Shown here: positions 1 to 9,407 of the stretch, one piece after another
Layout of the letters: every line of letters starts with the position of its first letter
Position numbering within the stretch: the first letter of the stretch is position 1
From: Edaphocola flava
Lineage (GTDB): Bacteria; Bacteroidota; Bacteroidia; Chitinophagales; Chitinophagaceae
Direction of reading: 5' to 3'
Assembly: GCF_004118155.1 (NCBI RefSeq)
Contig: NZ_SAIQ01000001.1
Span: 1,054,001-1,118,000 of the forward strand
DNA length: 64,000 nucleotides
Notes under the pieces: model-generated
Seen by the model: only the letters and a program-made list of their open reading frames with translations
Database searches by the model: none
What the model was told of the DNA's origin: nothing
Made by a program: the position numbers and the translations under genes

Positions 1-251
1 GTGATGGCAAGAATGATATATTTGAACCTAAGTTCCGCATGAAGCGCAATTATAATGTAGTTACTTTCGAAATCTTCAACCGCTGGGGCAACAAAGTATT
101 CGGTAGTTACAATGCCGGAGACAAAGGCGGCTGGGATGGTTATGTGAATGGAAAAAGAGCCGCTGCAGATGTATATTTCTACTATATTGTAGTGTACTTC
201 AGCGATGGCAGCAAAGTGGTGAAGAAAGGTGATGTTACTCTGATGTATTAA
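1..251 (+). CDS. 3' end of a protein with a T9SS/gliding-motility C-terminal domain (partial)
   Basis: The reading frame is open from the left edge (first full codon at base 3) and ends at a TAA at 249-251, so only the last 82 residues are present. The visible part begins DGKNDIFEP and continues with FEIFNRWGNKVF, a WDGY segment, a VYFYYI strand and a final GDVTLMY. This pattern (DG.ND.F, NRWG..VF, W.G, G.VtL) is the gliding motility-associated C-terminal domain (CHU_C type), which directs large proteins through the type IX secretion system to the cell surface. The cargo part lies upstream of the window and cannot be named. The call of the domain is firm; the function of the protein is unknown. 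Confidence 0.88.
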   Translation, partial: DGKNDIFEPKFRMKRNYNVVTFEIFNRWGNKVFGSYNAGDKGGWDGYVNGKRAAADVYFYYIVVYFSDGSKVVKKGDVTLMY

Positions 252-260
252 TTTAATACA

Positions 261-310
261 TATCTATACTTAAAAAGGGCCGGGCATCCGACCCTTTTTA
301 AGTATAGATA
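261..310. terminator. bidirectional hairpin terminator
   Basis: A long inverted repeat (TATCTATACTTAAAAAGGG and its complement) closes on a 4-5 nt loop, with A/T tracts in both arms. It follows the T9SS-domain gene directly and precedes dxs, so it should end the first transcript. Confidence 0.85.
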
Positions 311-378
311 CACCGCTAAAACAAATCATAAATTTTGTCAATATTATGTTTACGCTGTCATTACAATGTATATTTTCC

Positions 379-386
379 TATTTTTG
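379..386 (+). promoter_or_regulatory. dxs promoter, -7 box TATTTTTG
   Basis: This is an exact match to the Bacteroidota -7 consensus TAnnTTTG, 20 nt before the dxs ATG. I see no clear -33 TTG at the usual distance. Confidence 0.6.
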
Positions 387-406
387 CATAGCATAAAAAA
401 TACATA

Positions 407-2341
407 ATGGAAGAAATTGCAGCAGGCCCTTTACTCAGCACCATAGAATACCCTTCTGACCTTCAGAAGCTGGACAAACTCCAACTGCAACAAGTATGTA
501 ACGAACTCAGACAATTTATCATTGACTGTGTGAGTGTAAACGGGGGCCATTTCGGCGCCAGCCTTGGCGTTGTGGAGCTTACCGTAGCTTTACATTATGT
601 GTTAAGGGCTCCTTACGATAAACTGGTATGGGATGTAGGCCATCAGGCTTACGGACATAAAATCCTGACCGGCAGAAGAAAGGTTTTCCACACGAACCGT
701 AAATTTAAAGGCATCAGCGGGTTTCCGAATATCAGCGAAAGTGAATATGACGCGTTTGGCGTAGGCCACTCTTCTACGTCTATTTCTGCTGCCCTGGGCA
801 TGGCCATTGCGTCTAAACTGAAGGGAGAAACGGACCGCAGGCATGTTGCCGTGATCGGTGACGGTGCTATGACGGCCGGACTGCCTTTTGAAGCACTGAA
901 CCATGCAGGTGTGGCCAATGCCAATATCCTGGTTATCCTGAACGATAATAATATGAGTATTGATGCGAATGTAGGGGCACTGAAAGAGTACCTTACCGAC
1001 ATCACTACTTCTAAAACATACAATAAACTCCGCGATGATTTCTGGCACCTGCTGGGCAAACTGCCGGCGGCGAACTTCCAGAGAAATATGGCTTCTAAGA
1101 TTGAAGCCAGCCTGAAAGGGGTGGTATCTAAGGCCAGTAACCTGTTTGAGGCGCTGGGCTTCCGCTATTTCGGACCTGTAGATGGCCACAATGTGGTGAA
1201 ACTGGCCGATCAGCTGAAAGATATCGTAGATCTGCCTGGCCCGAAACTGTTGCACATCAAAACGGTTAAGGGTAAAGGTTATGACCTGGCGGAAAAAGAT
1301 CAGACCCTGTGGCATGCCCCGGGATTGTTTGATAAAGTGACCGGTCAGATCAATACTAAAGTTTTTAATACTCCTCAGCCTCCGAAATACCAGGACGTAT
1401 TCGGTAAGACCATTATTGAGCTGGCAGAACAAAACCCTAAGATTATGGGTATTACACCTGCCATGCCATCGGGTTGTTCGCTAAAGTATATGATGGCTGA
1501 GATGCCCGATCGTGCACTGGACGTAGGTATTGCCGAGCAGCATGCCGTTACGGTAAGTGCCGGACTGGCCACACAGGGTATGAAAGTGTTCTGTAACATT
1601 TACAGCTCTTTTATGCAACGTGCTTATGATATGGTGGTTCATGATGTAGCGATCCAGAACCTTCCTGTGATCTTCTGCCTGGACCGTGCCGGAGTAGTAG
1701 GTGATGATGGGGCCACGCACCACGGCGCCTATGATGTTGCCTATATGCGCTGTATTCCCAATATGATCGTTAGCTCTCCGATGAATGAATCAGAGCTGCG
1801 TAACCTTATGTACACGGCACAACTGGATGAAAATACGCATCCGTTCGTGATCCGCTACCCACGCGGGCAAGGTGTATTGCCGGAGTGGCAGACGTCAATG
1901 GAAAAAATTACTGTCGGTACCGGTCGCAAGATCAAGGACGGTAGTGAAATGGCGATTATTACCCTGGGGCACTGCGGTAACTTCGCAGTTGAGGCTTGTA
2001 AAGAGCTGACTACATTGGGTATTGATGCGGCGCATTATGATCTGCGTTTCGTAAAACCACTGGATGAGGCAATGCTGCATGAGATCGGTAAGCGCTTCAG
2101 CAAAATCATTACGGTAGAAGATGGCTGTATCCGTGGTGGTATGGGCAGTGCTGTACTCGAATTCTTCAACGAACATGGCTATAAACCATCTGTTACGATC
2201 CTGGGTATCCCGGATGAGATCGTAGAGCATGGTAAGCCGGAAGAACTGCATCATTTATGCGGTTATGATAAGGATGCCATTGTTGCTGCTGCCAAAAACT
2301 TCAGTTCCGTAGTGGCTGAAACTGTGAGCATTGGAGTTTAA
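407..2341 (+). CDS. dxs: 1-deoxy-D-xylulose-5-phosphate synthase
   Basis: Condenses pyruvate and glyceraldehyde 3-phosphate to 1-deoxy-D-xylulose 5-phosphate, the first step of the MEP isoprenoid pathway, with thiamine diphosphate and Mg in the cytoplasm. At 644 residues it has the usual family length. The thiamine-diphosphate motif is complete: GDGAMTAG at residues 151-158 and NDNNMS at 179-184. The active-site histidine region NGGHFGASLG (45-54), the DVGIAEQHAV segment with the catalytic glutamate, and DRAGVVGDDGATHHGAYD of the C-terminal half are all present. It is monocistronic: a terminator stands before it and the next gene begins about 90 nt downstream. There is no Shine-Dalgarno sequence, as is normal in this phylum. 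Confidence 0.98.
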   Translation: MEEIAAGPLLSTIEYPSDLQKLDKLQLQQVCNELRQFIIDCVSVNGGHFGASLGVVELTVALHYVLRAPYDKLVWDVGHQAYGHKILTGRRKVFHTNRKFKGISGFPNISESEYDAFGVGHSSTSISAALGMAIASKLKGETDRRHVAVIGDGAMTAGLPFEALNHAGVANANILVILNDNNMSIDANVGALKEYLTDITTSKTYNKLRDDFWHLLGKLPAANFQRNMASKIEASLKGVVSKASNLFEALGFRYFGPVDGHNVVKLADQLKDIVDLPGPKLLHIKTVKGKGYDLAEKDQTLWHAPGLFDKVTGQINTKVFNTPQPPKYQDVFGKTIIELAEQNPKIMGITPAMPSGCSLKYMMAEMPDRALDVGIAEQHAVTVSAGLATQGMKVFCNIYSSFMQRAYDMVVHDVAIQNLPVIFCLDRAGVVGDDGATHHGAYDVAYMRCIPNMIVSSPMNESELRNLMYTAQLDENTHPFVIRYPRGQGVLPEWQTSMEKITVGTGRKIKDGSEMAIITLGHCGNFAVEACKELTTLGIDAAHYDLRFVKPLDEAMLHEIGKRFSKIITVEDGCIRGGMGSAVLEFFNEHGYKPSVTILGIPDEIVEHGKPEELHHLCGYDKDAIVAAAKNFSSVVAETVSIGV

Positions 2342-2430
2342 TTAACATCATTTCACATAAGCTTGGCTTTTAATACATTAAACGCTGCTTTATTTTTACA
2401 ATCTAAATCAACAACAAAAAGACAAAATAT

Positions 2431-3072
2431 ATGAAAAAAGTATTTGCATTAATTCTGGCCGTGTTAACCCTGAGCACCACTGTAACGTTTGCGCAGGACG
2501 CCAAAGCTAAGGCCGTGCTGGATAAGCTTAGTGCGAAAATCAAAGGGATGTCCAGCCTTAAAGCCAGCTTCTCCTTTGTTGCTAAAGATTCAAAGGGTAA
2601 GGTGCAGCTGAACCAGAAAGGTACCATCATGATGAAAGGTGAAAAATACCATGTGACCGTTCCTAACCAGGAAATGATCTCTGATGGTAAAACCATGTGG
2701 ACCTACATGAAAAGTAATAAAGAAGTACAGGTTGCAAACTACAATCCTGCAGAAATGACCATGTCTCCGGCTAAATTATTTTCCGGAAGCTATGCAAAGG
2801 ATTTTAATTACACCTATGCAGGTCAGCAAACCATTAAGGGTAAAGTAGTTGATATTGTTTACCTGACGCCTAAATCGGCTAAAACTTTTAAAAGTGTAAC
2901 CATCCTGATCGATCAGACTGGTATGGTTATGAGTGGTAGTGTAGAAGAGAAAAACGGTAACTATTATACTTATTCTCTTTCCGGTGTTCAGGCTAATGGC
3001 GCAAGCGCTGATGCTTTATACACCTTCAATGCAAAGGCATATCCTGGTGTTGAAGTAATCGATTTACGATAG
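2431..3072 (+). CDS. LolA-like outer-membrane lipoprotein carrier protein
   Basis: A 213-residue periplasmic protein with a clear signal peptide (cleavage after TFA, before QDAKAKA). The mature part follows the LolA pattern: an N-terminal helix with LDKLSAKIKGMSSLKASFSF, then alternating strands including KGTIMMKGEKYHV and SDGKTMWTYMKSNKEVQV, and a later PAKLFSG segment. LolA-fold proteins ferry lipoproteins from the inner to the outer membrane. Bacteroidota carry several paralogues, some of them not shown to move lipoproteins, so the fold is well supported and the exact cargo is inferred. Transcribed alone between dxs and a terminator at 3096-3130. Confidence 0.88.
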   Translation: MKKVFALILAVLTLSTTVTFAQDAKAKAVLDKLSAKIKGMSSLKASFSFVAKDSKGKVQLNQKGTIMMKGEKYHVTVPNQEMISDGKTMWTYMKSNKEVQVANYNPAEMTMSPAKLFSGSYAKDFNYTYAGQQTIKGKVVDIVYLTPKSAKTFKSVTILIDQTGMVMSGSVEEKNGNYYTYSLSGVQANGASADALYTFNAKAYPGVEVIDLR

Positions 3073-3095
3073 TATTTTCTCATCATTTATATTAA

Positions 3096-3130
3096 AGATA
3101 GCCACTCCATCCCGGGTGGCTATCTTATTT
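3096..3130 (+). terminator. rho-independent terminator after the LolA-like gene
   Basis: Inverted repeat AGATAGCCAC (3096-3105) with GTGGCTATCT (3116-3125), followed by TATTTTG. Confidence 0.8.
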
Positions 3131-3178
3131 TGTGGCAGACAATCTATTCTGGTTTTCAATAGATTAGTAATGTCTACT

Positions 3179-3695
3179 CTATTGAAAGATATTTACTACT
3201 TGTACGGGGTCATAAACCTGAACTCCCGTAACAACGCCGTCCTGGGTTTTTATCGTACACACATTACCCATATGAAATTTCAGGCGTCCAAGATTGCCCG
3301 AAGGGTCAATGAGTACGTTTGGATGGGTATAGTTATGGTTATCACGGGGCTTTGGCAGGATGAAAATATAATGATCAGGAGGAGACTTGGCTTTGTCAAA
3401 AATATATTTTAAACAGCCGGAGCACGCCTGATCAGCAACTAATACATTTTCAGGTAGTTTTTATACGACTACACTGCTGTACTGGAGGTGATCCGGTACC
3501 CCTTCTATATACTCTATTTCATTAAGGAATGTTTTCCATTCCTCACATTTGCGGTAATAATCCGGCGACAATGTAATATCCTTTAGTAGCCAGGTTCCGG
3601 TGATGTGTTTGCGGATATAACTTTGCTGCACCAGGGCAGATGCCCCCGGCGGTAAGCAACAATAAAAGTGCTGAAATGTATAATTTCCGATACAT
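3179..3695 (-). pseudogene. broken gene for a small secreted lipocalin-like protein
   Basis: Reading the minus strand from an ATG at 3693-3695 gives a signal peptide, MYRKLYISALLLLLTAGG, then a run of five G. Dropping one G joins it to a long frame that reads ...SYIRKHITGTWLLKDITLS, with the G-T-W motif of lipocalin-like proteins, and later DQACSGCLKYIFDKAK and NYTHPNVLIDPSGNLGRL, ending at TAG (3179-3181). The whole stretch is 517 nt, so removing one base gives exactly 172 codons. A second lesion is an in-frame TAA at 3461-3463. Codon usage and amino-acid content look like a real protein throughout, and no plus-strand product is credible here. Either lesion could be a sequencing error, but two together favour a pseudogene. 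Confidence 0.65.
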
Positions 3696-3853
3696 TATAT
3701 ATTAATAAAATATAAGAAAATTGCACTGATCGTGACAATTTTAAGACATAAATATGTAAAATATTCCTAAAATAATATATAAATCACAGAAAAGCAGCAT
3801 TTATTGAATAATTTCGGGCTCCTTTTTATACTAGTACATTAACAGTAATTTCC

Positions 3854-6235
3854 ATGAAATCTATATATACGATCGTCAGCCTTATGTGCATAAGTCCGCT
3901 GGTGTCTCTGGCACAATCGGAATCTTTGCGCATTACCGGTAAGGTATTTGACGAAACCAAGGCTCCGGCATCTTATGCCGATATCCGCTTATACCGTTCT
4001 TCTGATTCTTCTTTTGTATCCGGCGTGCCTTCTGCAGAAGATGGCAGCTTTGAAATAAAGGCAGAAAATGGAAAATACTATGCTACTGTTTCTCTTTTCG
4101 GCCTGTCCAGCAAGATAATTTCTATCAGTAAACAAACGGGAGAGGCTGATCTCGGTTCTGTGTACCTGAAAGCAACTGCTGTAGGCCTTAAGGAAGTTAC
4201 GGTTACTGCAGATCAGAACCAGATGTCGCTCAAGATTGATAAAAGGGTATTTAATGTGGCGGCTGATCTGAACAATCAGGGTGCAAATGCTACCGAGGTG
4301 TTGCAGAATATTCCTTCGATTACGGTAGATGCTGAAGGCAATGTAAGTCTGCGGGGTAGCCAGAATGTGCGTATCCTTATTGACGGCAAGCTTTCGGGTT
4401 TTGCGTCTTCGGCAGATGCGTTGCAGCAGCTGCAATCCGATATGATCGATAAGATCGAAGTAATTACCAATGCCTCTGCACGATATGATGCACAGGGCGA
4501 ATCGGGTATCATCAATATTATCCTGAAAAAGAATCAGAAAGCGGGTTTTAACGGTTCGGTGACCCTGAGAACGGGTTACTATCCCGATCATGGTGTTGGT
4601 ATTAATGCCAATTACCGTACGGGCAAATTCAATTTTTTCGGTTCTTATACCTTAAGCCGCAGAGAACATCCCGGTACCAGCTATACTGATCAGCGGGTAC
4701 AGAATGCGGATACAGGTTTCGCCTACCACCAGGACTATCGCCATGAACGCAAGAAATGGGGTAATAACGGTTCTTTTGGGTTTGATTATATGATCAATGA
4801 TAAAAATACACTCAGCGTCACCGCATCTGTCCGCTCTGGCTTGGGCAATAATGTTTATTACCGGACCTATGAAAACTATGATCTGAATAATACCTTACTG
4901 AGTACGGATCAGCGCGATGAAGCAAACCGCGAAATGGAAGATCTGTTTGAGGGAAGTATTGCCTACACCAGAAAGTTCAACAAACCGGGTATGGAATGGA
5001 AAACGGAATTAAAAGGATTTCGCGACCAGGATTATGAAAGATCCAATTATACCGAAACATCTACCCGATATGCGCAAACTGAACTGGAATATTCTAAAAC
5101 ATATGTAACAGAACAGAATTTATTATTACAATCAGATCTTACAATTCCTTTTGCTAAAGATGGTAAGGTAGAGCTTGGTGGTCGCAGTCAGAACCGTTAT
5201 TTCCTGAACGAATTCCGCTTTGGCGAAATGAATGCGGGCAACTGGGAAACGCCACAGGCATTTAATGATGATTTCGACTATGTGGAAAAAGTACATGCAG
5301 GTTATGTAATGGCCTCTAATACTTTTGGCAAGCTGGGTATGCAGGCTGGTCTGAGAGGAGAATATTCTGATATCCGTACCAGACAACAGTCGCAGGGCCA
5401 GTGGAACAAAAAAGAGTATATGAACTGGTTTCCGAGTGCCGCCATTTCATACCAATACAGCAAGCAGAAAACATTTCAGCTGAGCTATAGCCGCCGCATT
5501 AACCGTCCGGGTCAGTGGGATCTGATGCCGTTTATGAAATTCGGCGATAACCGTGAAATGCGTGTGGGTAATCCTAACCTTAATCCGGAGTACACCGATG
5601 CACTGGAGTTCAGCTTTATGCAGAACTGGGATAAGGGCTCTCTTTTATCATCTGTATACTACCGCAAAACTACCGATAAGATTGAGCGCATGGCATCCTA
5701 TGGCAGTGACGGTATTATATACCGAATACCCCTGAATGTTGCAGACAGAAATGCCTATGGACTTGAGCTGAATGGTAATTACACATTAAGCAGCTGGGCA
5801 CGCGTGACCAGTGGTTTCAATTTCTTTAAAGAGGTGGTATTCGGTACCTACCAGAACCAACATTTTGAGGTGAATAACTTTAGCTGGACAAACCGCACTT
5901 CCTTTAACTTTACCCTGCCTCAGCGTTGGAGAATACAGGTATCCGGCAACTATGAAGCGCCTAAGGTTAATCCACAAGGCCGCTCTCTGGCAGTGTACTT
6001 TGCCGATTTCGGTATGACAAAAGATATCCTGCGCAGCAAAGCCACTATCGGCCTTAATGTCAATGATGTATTCAATACCCGTAAGTGGCGCAGCATTACA
6101 GAAACTGCCGAGATCTACTCTGAGAGCATGTTCCAGTGGCGCCCGAGAAGTATACGACTGGTGTTTAACTACCGCTTCAACCAGCAACCTAAAGATCATT
6201 CCAAAATGGATGATATGATGGATGGTGAAGCTTAA
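3854..6235 (+). CDS. outer-membrane beta-barrel protein of the TonB-dependent receptor family
   Basis: 793 residues with a signal peptide cleaved after SLAQ. Next comes a carboxypeptidase-regulatory-like beta-sandwich (about residues 22-115: RITGKVFDETKAPASYADIRLY), then a plug-like domain (VLQNIPSITVDAEGNVSLRGS, NVRILIDGK, VITNASARYDAQGESGIINIIL), then a long barrel rich in aromatic strand ends. This order is typical of the short outer-membrane receptors without a paired SusD protein; none is adjacent here. The substrate cannot be told from the sequence. The gene ends 59 nt before a convergent PLP-enzyme gene, with a shared hairpin terminator between them. Confidence 0.9.
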   Translation: MKSIYTIVSLMCISPLVSLAQSESLRITGKVFDETKAPASYADIRLYRSSDSSFVSGVPSAEDGSFEIKAENGKYYATVSLFGLSSKIISISKQTGEADLGSVYLKATAVGLKEVTVTADQNQMSLKIDKRVFNVAADLNNQGANATEVLQNIPSITVDAEGNVSLRGSQNVRILIDGKLSGFASSADALQQLQSDMIDKIEVITNASARYDAQGESGIINIILKKNQKAGFNGSVTLRTGYYPDHGVGINANYRTGKFNFFGSYTLSRREHPGTSYTDQRVQNADTGFAYHQDYRHERKKWGNNGSFGFDYMINDKNTLSVTASVRSGLGNNVYYRTYENYDLNNTLLSTDQRDEANREMEDLFEGSIAYTRKFNKPGMEWKTELKGFRDQDYERSNYTETSTRYAQTELEYSKTYVTEQNLLLQSDLTIPFAKDGKVELGGRSQNRYFLNEFRFGEMNAGNWETPQAFNDDFDYVEKVHAGYVMASNTFGKLGMQAGLRGEYSDIRTRQQSQGQWNKKEYMNWFPSAAISYQYSKQKTFQLSYSRRINRPGQWDLMPFMKFGDNREMRVGNPNLNPEYTDALEFSFMQNWDKGSLLSSVYYRKTTDKIERMASYGSDGIIYRIPLNVADRNAYGLELNGNYTLSSWARVTSGFNFFKEVVFGTYQNQHFEVNNFSWTNRTSFNFTLPQRWRIQVSGNYEAPKVNPQGRSLAVYFADFGMTKDILRSKATIGLNVNDVFNTRKWRSITETAEIYSESMFQWRPRSIRLVFNYRFNQQPKDHSKMDDMMDGEA

Positions 6236-6236
6236 G

Positions 6237-6285
6237 TATAAAAATAAAGAGGAAATGCGATATGCATTTCCTCTTTATTTTTATA
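6237..6285. terminator. shared bidirectional terminator
   Basis: A perfect 22-bp inverted repeat with a 5-nt loop, T-rich at both ends, between two convergent genes. Confidence 0.9.
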
Positions 6286-6294
6286 TCCTATTTC

Positions 6295-7494
6295 TTACAG
6301 TACGCCTACTTCCTGCATGCAGGTTTTCATCATCTCGTACGTACGCTCAATATCATTATCCAAACCTATGGAGAAACGGATCAGGCCATCGCTCAGACCC
6401 ATTTCTGCCTGCTCTTCTGCCGGGATCTCGCTTGAAGTAGAAGTACCCGGCGCACTGAATAGTGTTTTATAAAAGCCCAGGCTTACTGCCAGGTAGCCGA
6501 TATTGCGGTGCTGCATCAGTTCCATCAGCTCATTCGCTTTATCTAAGCTGCCAACATCAATGGTCATCATCCCGCCAAAGCCGTATTCTGCATTGTACAT
6601 TTTCTTGTATAGCTCATGTCCGCTATGACTTGGTAGCCCGTTATACACAACTTTCAGTCCATCCTGTTCAAAACGCTCTGCCAGGAACAAAGCATTACGG
6701 CTGTGCTGCTGAATACGGATGTGCAGGGTGCGTAGGTTTTTCAGGATGCTGGCTGAACGGTAGCTGTCCATAGTTGGTCCCAGTAGCATTGCTGCGCCAT
6801 CATTTACATTTCTCAGGTCATCGATGAATTGCTGTGTACCACATACCACACCACCAACGGTATCACTGCTGCCATTGATAAACTTGGTGAGACTGTGAAT
6901 AACTACATCTGCACCTAAAGATATCGGTGCAATAGCCAGTGGAGAGAAAGTATTGTCCACCACCAGTTTTAAGTTGTGTTTCTTAGCCAATGCTGCCATG
7001 CCAGCGATATCGGTAATTTCCATAAGGGGATTGCTCACCGTTTCGCAATACAATACTTTAGTTTGGGGGGTAATGGCTTTTTCAACAATATCCAGCTTGG
7101 TGCTATCCACAAAAGTGGTGTGTATATTCAGCTTTGGCAGAAAATTTTTCATGAAAGCATAAGTACCTCCGTAAATGGTCCTGCTTGATACAATATGATC
7201 ACCAGCACCACACAGTTGTAATAAGGTCGCGGTAATGGCGCCCATACCGGAAGCAGTTACATTAGCCGCCTCGGTGTTTTCCATAGCAGCCAGGGCCTGG
7301 CCCAGGTACAGATTGCTTGGAGAGGAGTGTCTTGAATACAGGTAACAACCTTCTGCATTGCCTTCAAAGGTATCGAACATCTTTTTGGCTGAAAGAAAGG
7401 TATACGTAGAAGAATCTGAAATAGACGGGTTGACTCCTCCGAATTCACCGAAATACTGTAAATCCTGGATTTTGTCTGCGGGATTAAAGCTCAT
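6295..7494 (-). CDS. PLP-dependent Cys/Met metabolism enzyme (methionine gamma-lyase / cystathionine lyase-synthase family)
   Basis: 399 residues, the family's usual length, fold type I PLP enzyme acting on sulfur amino acids in the cytoplasm. The PLP-binding lysine is K204 in IHSLTKF, the pyridine-nitrogen aspartate is D180 in VVDNTFS, and the phosphate-binding YSR motif is at 53-55. The tyrosine of the substrate-stacking loop is Y108 in TIYGGT. Methionine gamma-lyases usually carry a cysteine two residues after that tyrosine; here it is glycine, as in cystathionine synthases and lyases. So the exact reaction (gamma-elimination of methionine, homoserine-ester sulfhydrylation, or cystathionine formation or cleavage) is open. 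It stands alone, with no met genes beside it. Confidence 0.88.
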   Translation of the reverse strand: MSFNPADKIQDLQYFGEFGGVNPSISDSSTYTFLSAKKMFDTFEGNAEGCYLYSRHSSPSNLYLGQALAAMENTEAANVTASGMGAITATLLQLCGAGDHIVSSRTIYGGTYAFMKNFLPKLNIHTTFVDSTKLDIVEKAITPQTKVLYCETVSNPLMEITDIAGMAALAKKHNLKLVVDNTFSPLAIAPISLGADVVIHSLTKFINGSSDTVGGVVCGTQQFIDDLRNVNDGAAMLLGPTMDSYRSASILKNLRTLHIRIQQHSRNALFLAERFEQDGLKVVYNGLPSHSGHELYKKMYNAEYGFGGMMTIDVGSLDKANELMELMQHRNIGYLAVSLGFYKTLFSAPGTSTSSEIPAEEQAEMGLSDGLIRFSIGLDNDIERTYEMMKTCMQEVGVL

Positions 7495-7546
7495 AATACC
7501 AACTGAATTTTGATTAACGTTTTAATAGATTTGTTTATCTTTTTGA

Positions 7547-9262
7547 CTAATAAATATCATATATCCTTCTGCTGATATTCCATCTCAGTCCGGCATACAG
7601 AAACAAATTGTTTCCGGAAGAAATACCACCACTATTTTTACGGAAATAATTACCTCCTGCTTCAATATAAATGTTGGGACGCAACTCATAAGCTGCATTC
7701 AGGTTTCCAAATAGTCCTTTTTCTACAATACCATTAAACATCCGATAGCTGTCCCCGGCCATACGCTGATCTGACAATCCGTATATGCCGTTTCCGATCT
7801 TCGCGCTATCTGCTCCTCTTTTAGATACAATGGCACGCGCTGTAATATTAAGTCTTGGTACCGGCTGGTATCTGAGCTGGGCAATCAGTTCAGCATAATT
7901 ATTCCACATAGGATGTGCCAGAGGCTGATTGTAATGGGTAAAGCTGGTTATGCTGTCTTCCTGCGCCATATAGGTGAACGGACGGATGATATTAAACTCG
8001 GCCTGTGCATCCAGATTAGGCACTCCGGCCACATTGAAATATTTTATGCCCAGTTGGGCTGCATACTGGTTTTTCCAGGAGGCACTACCCAGGGCCGACC
8101 AGTCGGCACGATCTATGTATAACTGTCCGTATAGTTGCAGACCACTTAAAGGTAAAGCCTTGAACTGTAATCCCCAGGCATTATTATTAACCGTATTGCC
8201 TATACCCATTTGTTTCGCCAGGCTCTGGTAGCCAATTACGGGTACAATCATTTCTACCGGCACGCCTGTCTGTTTGGCAAACACTGTGCTTTCGAAAATA
8301 CCCACATTCAACCAATGGTTGGGTGTATAATTCAATTGGTGAATACTGGCATACTTGCGTGGCAACAATCCATCTCCACTTAAGAGCACTGTATTATTGG
8401 ACACCAGTTCTGTATACAGATTTTCATATGAAAAGTCTCCCCACTGGCTGCGCAAACGCAGGAAGGTTGCGGGTGCCGTTGAATTGGATATGACCAGGCT
8501 CCTGATCCCGTAACCGATCTGATTACGGTCGTAGCCAAAGGTGAGCCCGACATGATCTCTCCACAAAGCAAAATCAATATAGCCTCTTGCCAGGAAGAAA
8601 TCATAATTATTACCATTCTTTACACTATAATGCTCTCCGGGAAACTGGCCCCTGTGGCGGGTTGCCCACTCATCTATGTAAGCAGGAACCTTCTCCTGGT
8701 TATCGGCCAGCATGGTATAAAAGCCTACCCTGTCTGCTATACGGCCGCGTACTTCTACCCCTCTTGTATTGATAGAACGAAAACCACCGTCTTTTTCATA
8801 ACCGCCCTGCAGGTATAAAACAGGGTTTACAACCATGAAGAAGTCATCTTTATCAATATGCAGCAGATCCGGTTGTTTTTTATAAAAGTAACGGAGGACC
8901 GGACGCCTAGATTCTATGGCTCCGCCCTCTCCTGAAGAATTGGTATACCATTCTCCGCTGATGGAAATAGCCCTGCCAATATTATAGGCATCTATATCAT
9001 TAACGACAAGGCCACGTGTGCGGCTCGCGCGCTGCACTTCGGCCAGGAAATCGACAACATCTTTCCGCGAATAGGGTTTAGAAGCAGTATTGAAAGCAGA
9101 GATCAGGTAGCCAGAACGGGTCTCCAGCCGGTCTACCAGGTCATACTCTTCAGATCCGTAATTGAGATAGGTATTCTGTGCGGCAACAGGTATTGCTGTA
9201 GCGCACAAGCTGAACAACATTGCGGCTGCACGTAAGGTGTATGTAGTTTTTAGTAAGGCCAT
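7547..9262 (-). CDS. capsule assembly Wzi-like outer-membrane protein
   Basis: About 571 residues from the ATG at 9260-9262, with a signal peptide (MALLKTTYTLRAAAMLFSL..., cleavage after VAAQ). A longer frame begins at 9295, but a perfect -7 promoter box sits at 9293-9300, so that ATG would precede the transcript and is rejected. The mature protein opens with a helical region (YGSEEYDLVDRLETRSG) followed by many amphipathic strands, the build of Wzi-type 18-strand barrels that attach capsule to the surface in Enterobacteria. In Bacteroidota this family is common and mostly untested, and no capsule genes are adjacent. Family call moderate to good; role inferred. Confidence 0.8.
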   Translation of the reverse strand: MALLKTTYTLRAAAMLFSLCATAIPVAAQNTYLNYGSEEYDLVDRLETRSGYLISAFNTASKPYSRKDVVDFLAEVQRASRTRGLVVNDIDAYNIGRAISISGEWYTNSSGEGGAIESRRPVLRYFYKKQPDLLHIDKDDFFMVVNPVLYLQGGYEKDGGFRSINTRGVEVRGRIADRVGFYTMLADNQEKVPAYIDEWATRHRGQFPGEHYSVKNGNNYDFFLARGYIDFALWRDHVGLTFGYDRNQIGYGIRSLVISNSTAPATFLRLRSQWGDFSYENLYTELVSNNTVLLSGDGLLPRKYASIHQLNYTPNHWLNVGIFESTVFAKQTGVPVEMIVPVIGYQSLAKQMGIGNTVNNNAWGLQFKALPLSGLQLYGQLYIDRADWSALGSASWKNQYAAQLGIKYFNVAGVPNLDAQAEFNIIRPFTYMAQEDSITSFTHYNQPLAHPMWNNYAELIAQLRYQPVPRLNITARAIVSKRGADSAKIGNGIYGLSDQRMAGDSYRMFNGIVEKGLFGNLNAAYELRPNIYIEAGGNYFRKNSGGISSGNNLFLYAGLRWNISRRIYDIY

Positions 9263-9292
9263 AGTATCGATTTGAAACACTGAAGCGACACA

Positions 9293-9300
9293 CAAAAGTA
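9293..9300 (-). promoter_or_regulatory. promoter -7 box TACTTTTG for the Wzi-like gene
   Basis: Exact TAnnTTTG on the minus strand, about 30 nt before the ATG at 9262. It decides the start of that gene against the upstream ATG at 9295. Confidence 0.65.
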
Positions 9301-9394
9301 TCTAAAATATATGGAATGTCATCGGGTCTGCTCATACATGCGAATACAGCACTTTATTTTACAAAAAGACAAACTCCATTCTGGAGATATAACC

Positions 9395-9402
9395 TATTTT
9401 TG
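9395..9402 (+). promoter_or_regulatory. apbE promoter, -7 box TATTTTTG
   Basis: Exact TAnnTTTG ending only 5 nt before the apbE ATG, so transcription should begin at or next to the start codon (leaderless mRNA). Confidence 0.6.
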
Positions 9403-9407
9403 AATAG

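Noticed and set aside
602-1432. 276-codon ORF opposite dxs
   Set aside because: A shadow of dxs, whose motifs are complete; other long opposite-strand frames (for example over mnmG, htpG, prc and ligA) are shadows as well.
3116-3412. 98-codon plus-strand ORF after the LolA-like gene
   Set aside because: It begins inside the terminator stem, its product has no recognisable pattern, and the minus strand of the same region reads as a clear, broken protein gene.
9263-9295. longer N-terminus of the Wzi-like protein from the ATG at 9295
   Set aside because: It would start within the -7 box and place 11 residues before the signal peptide.
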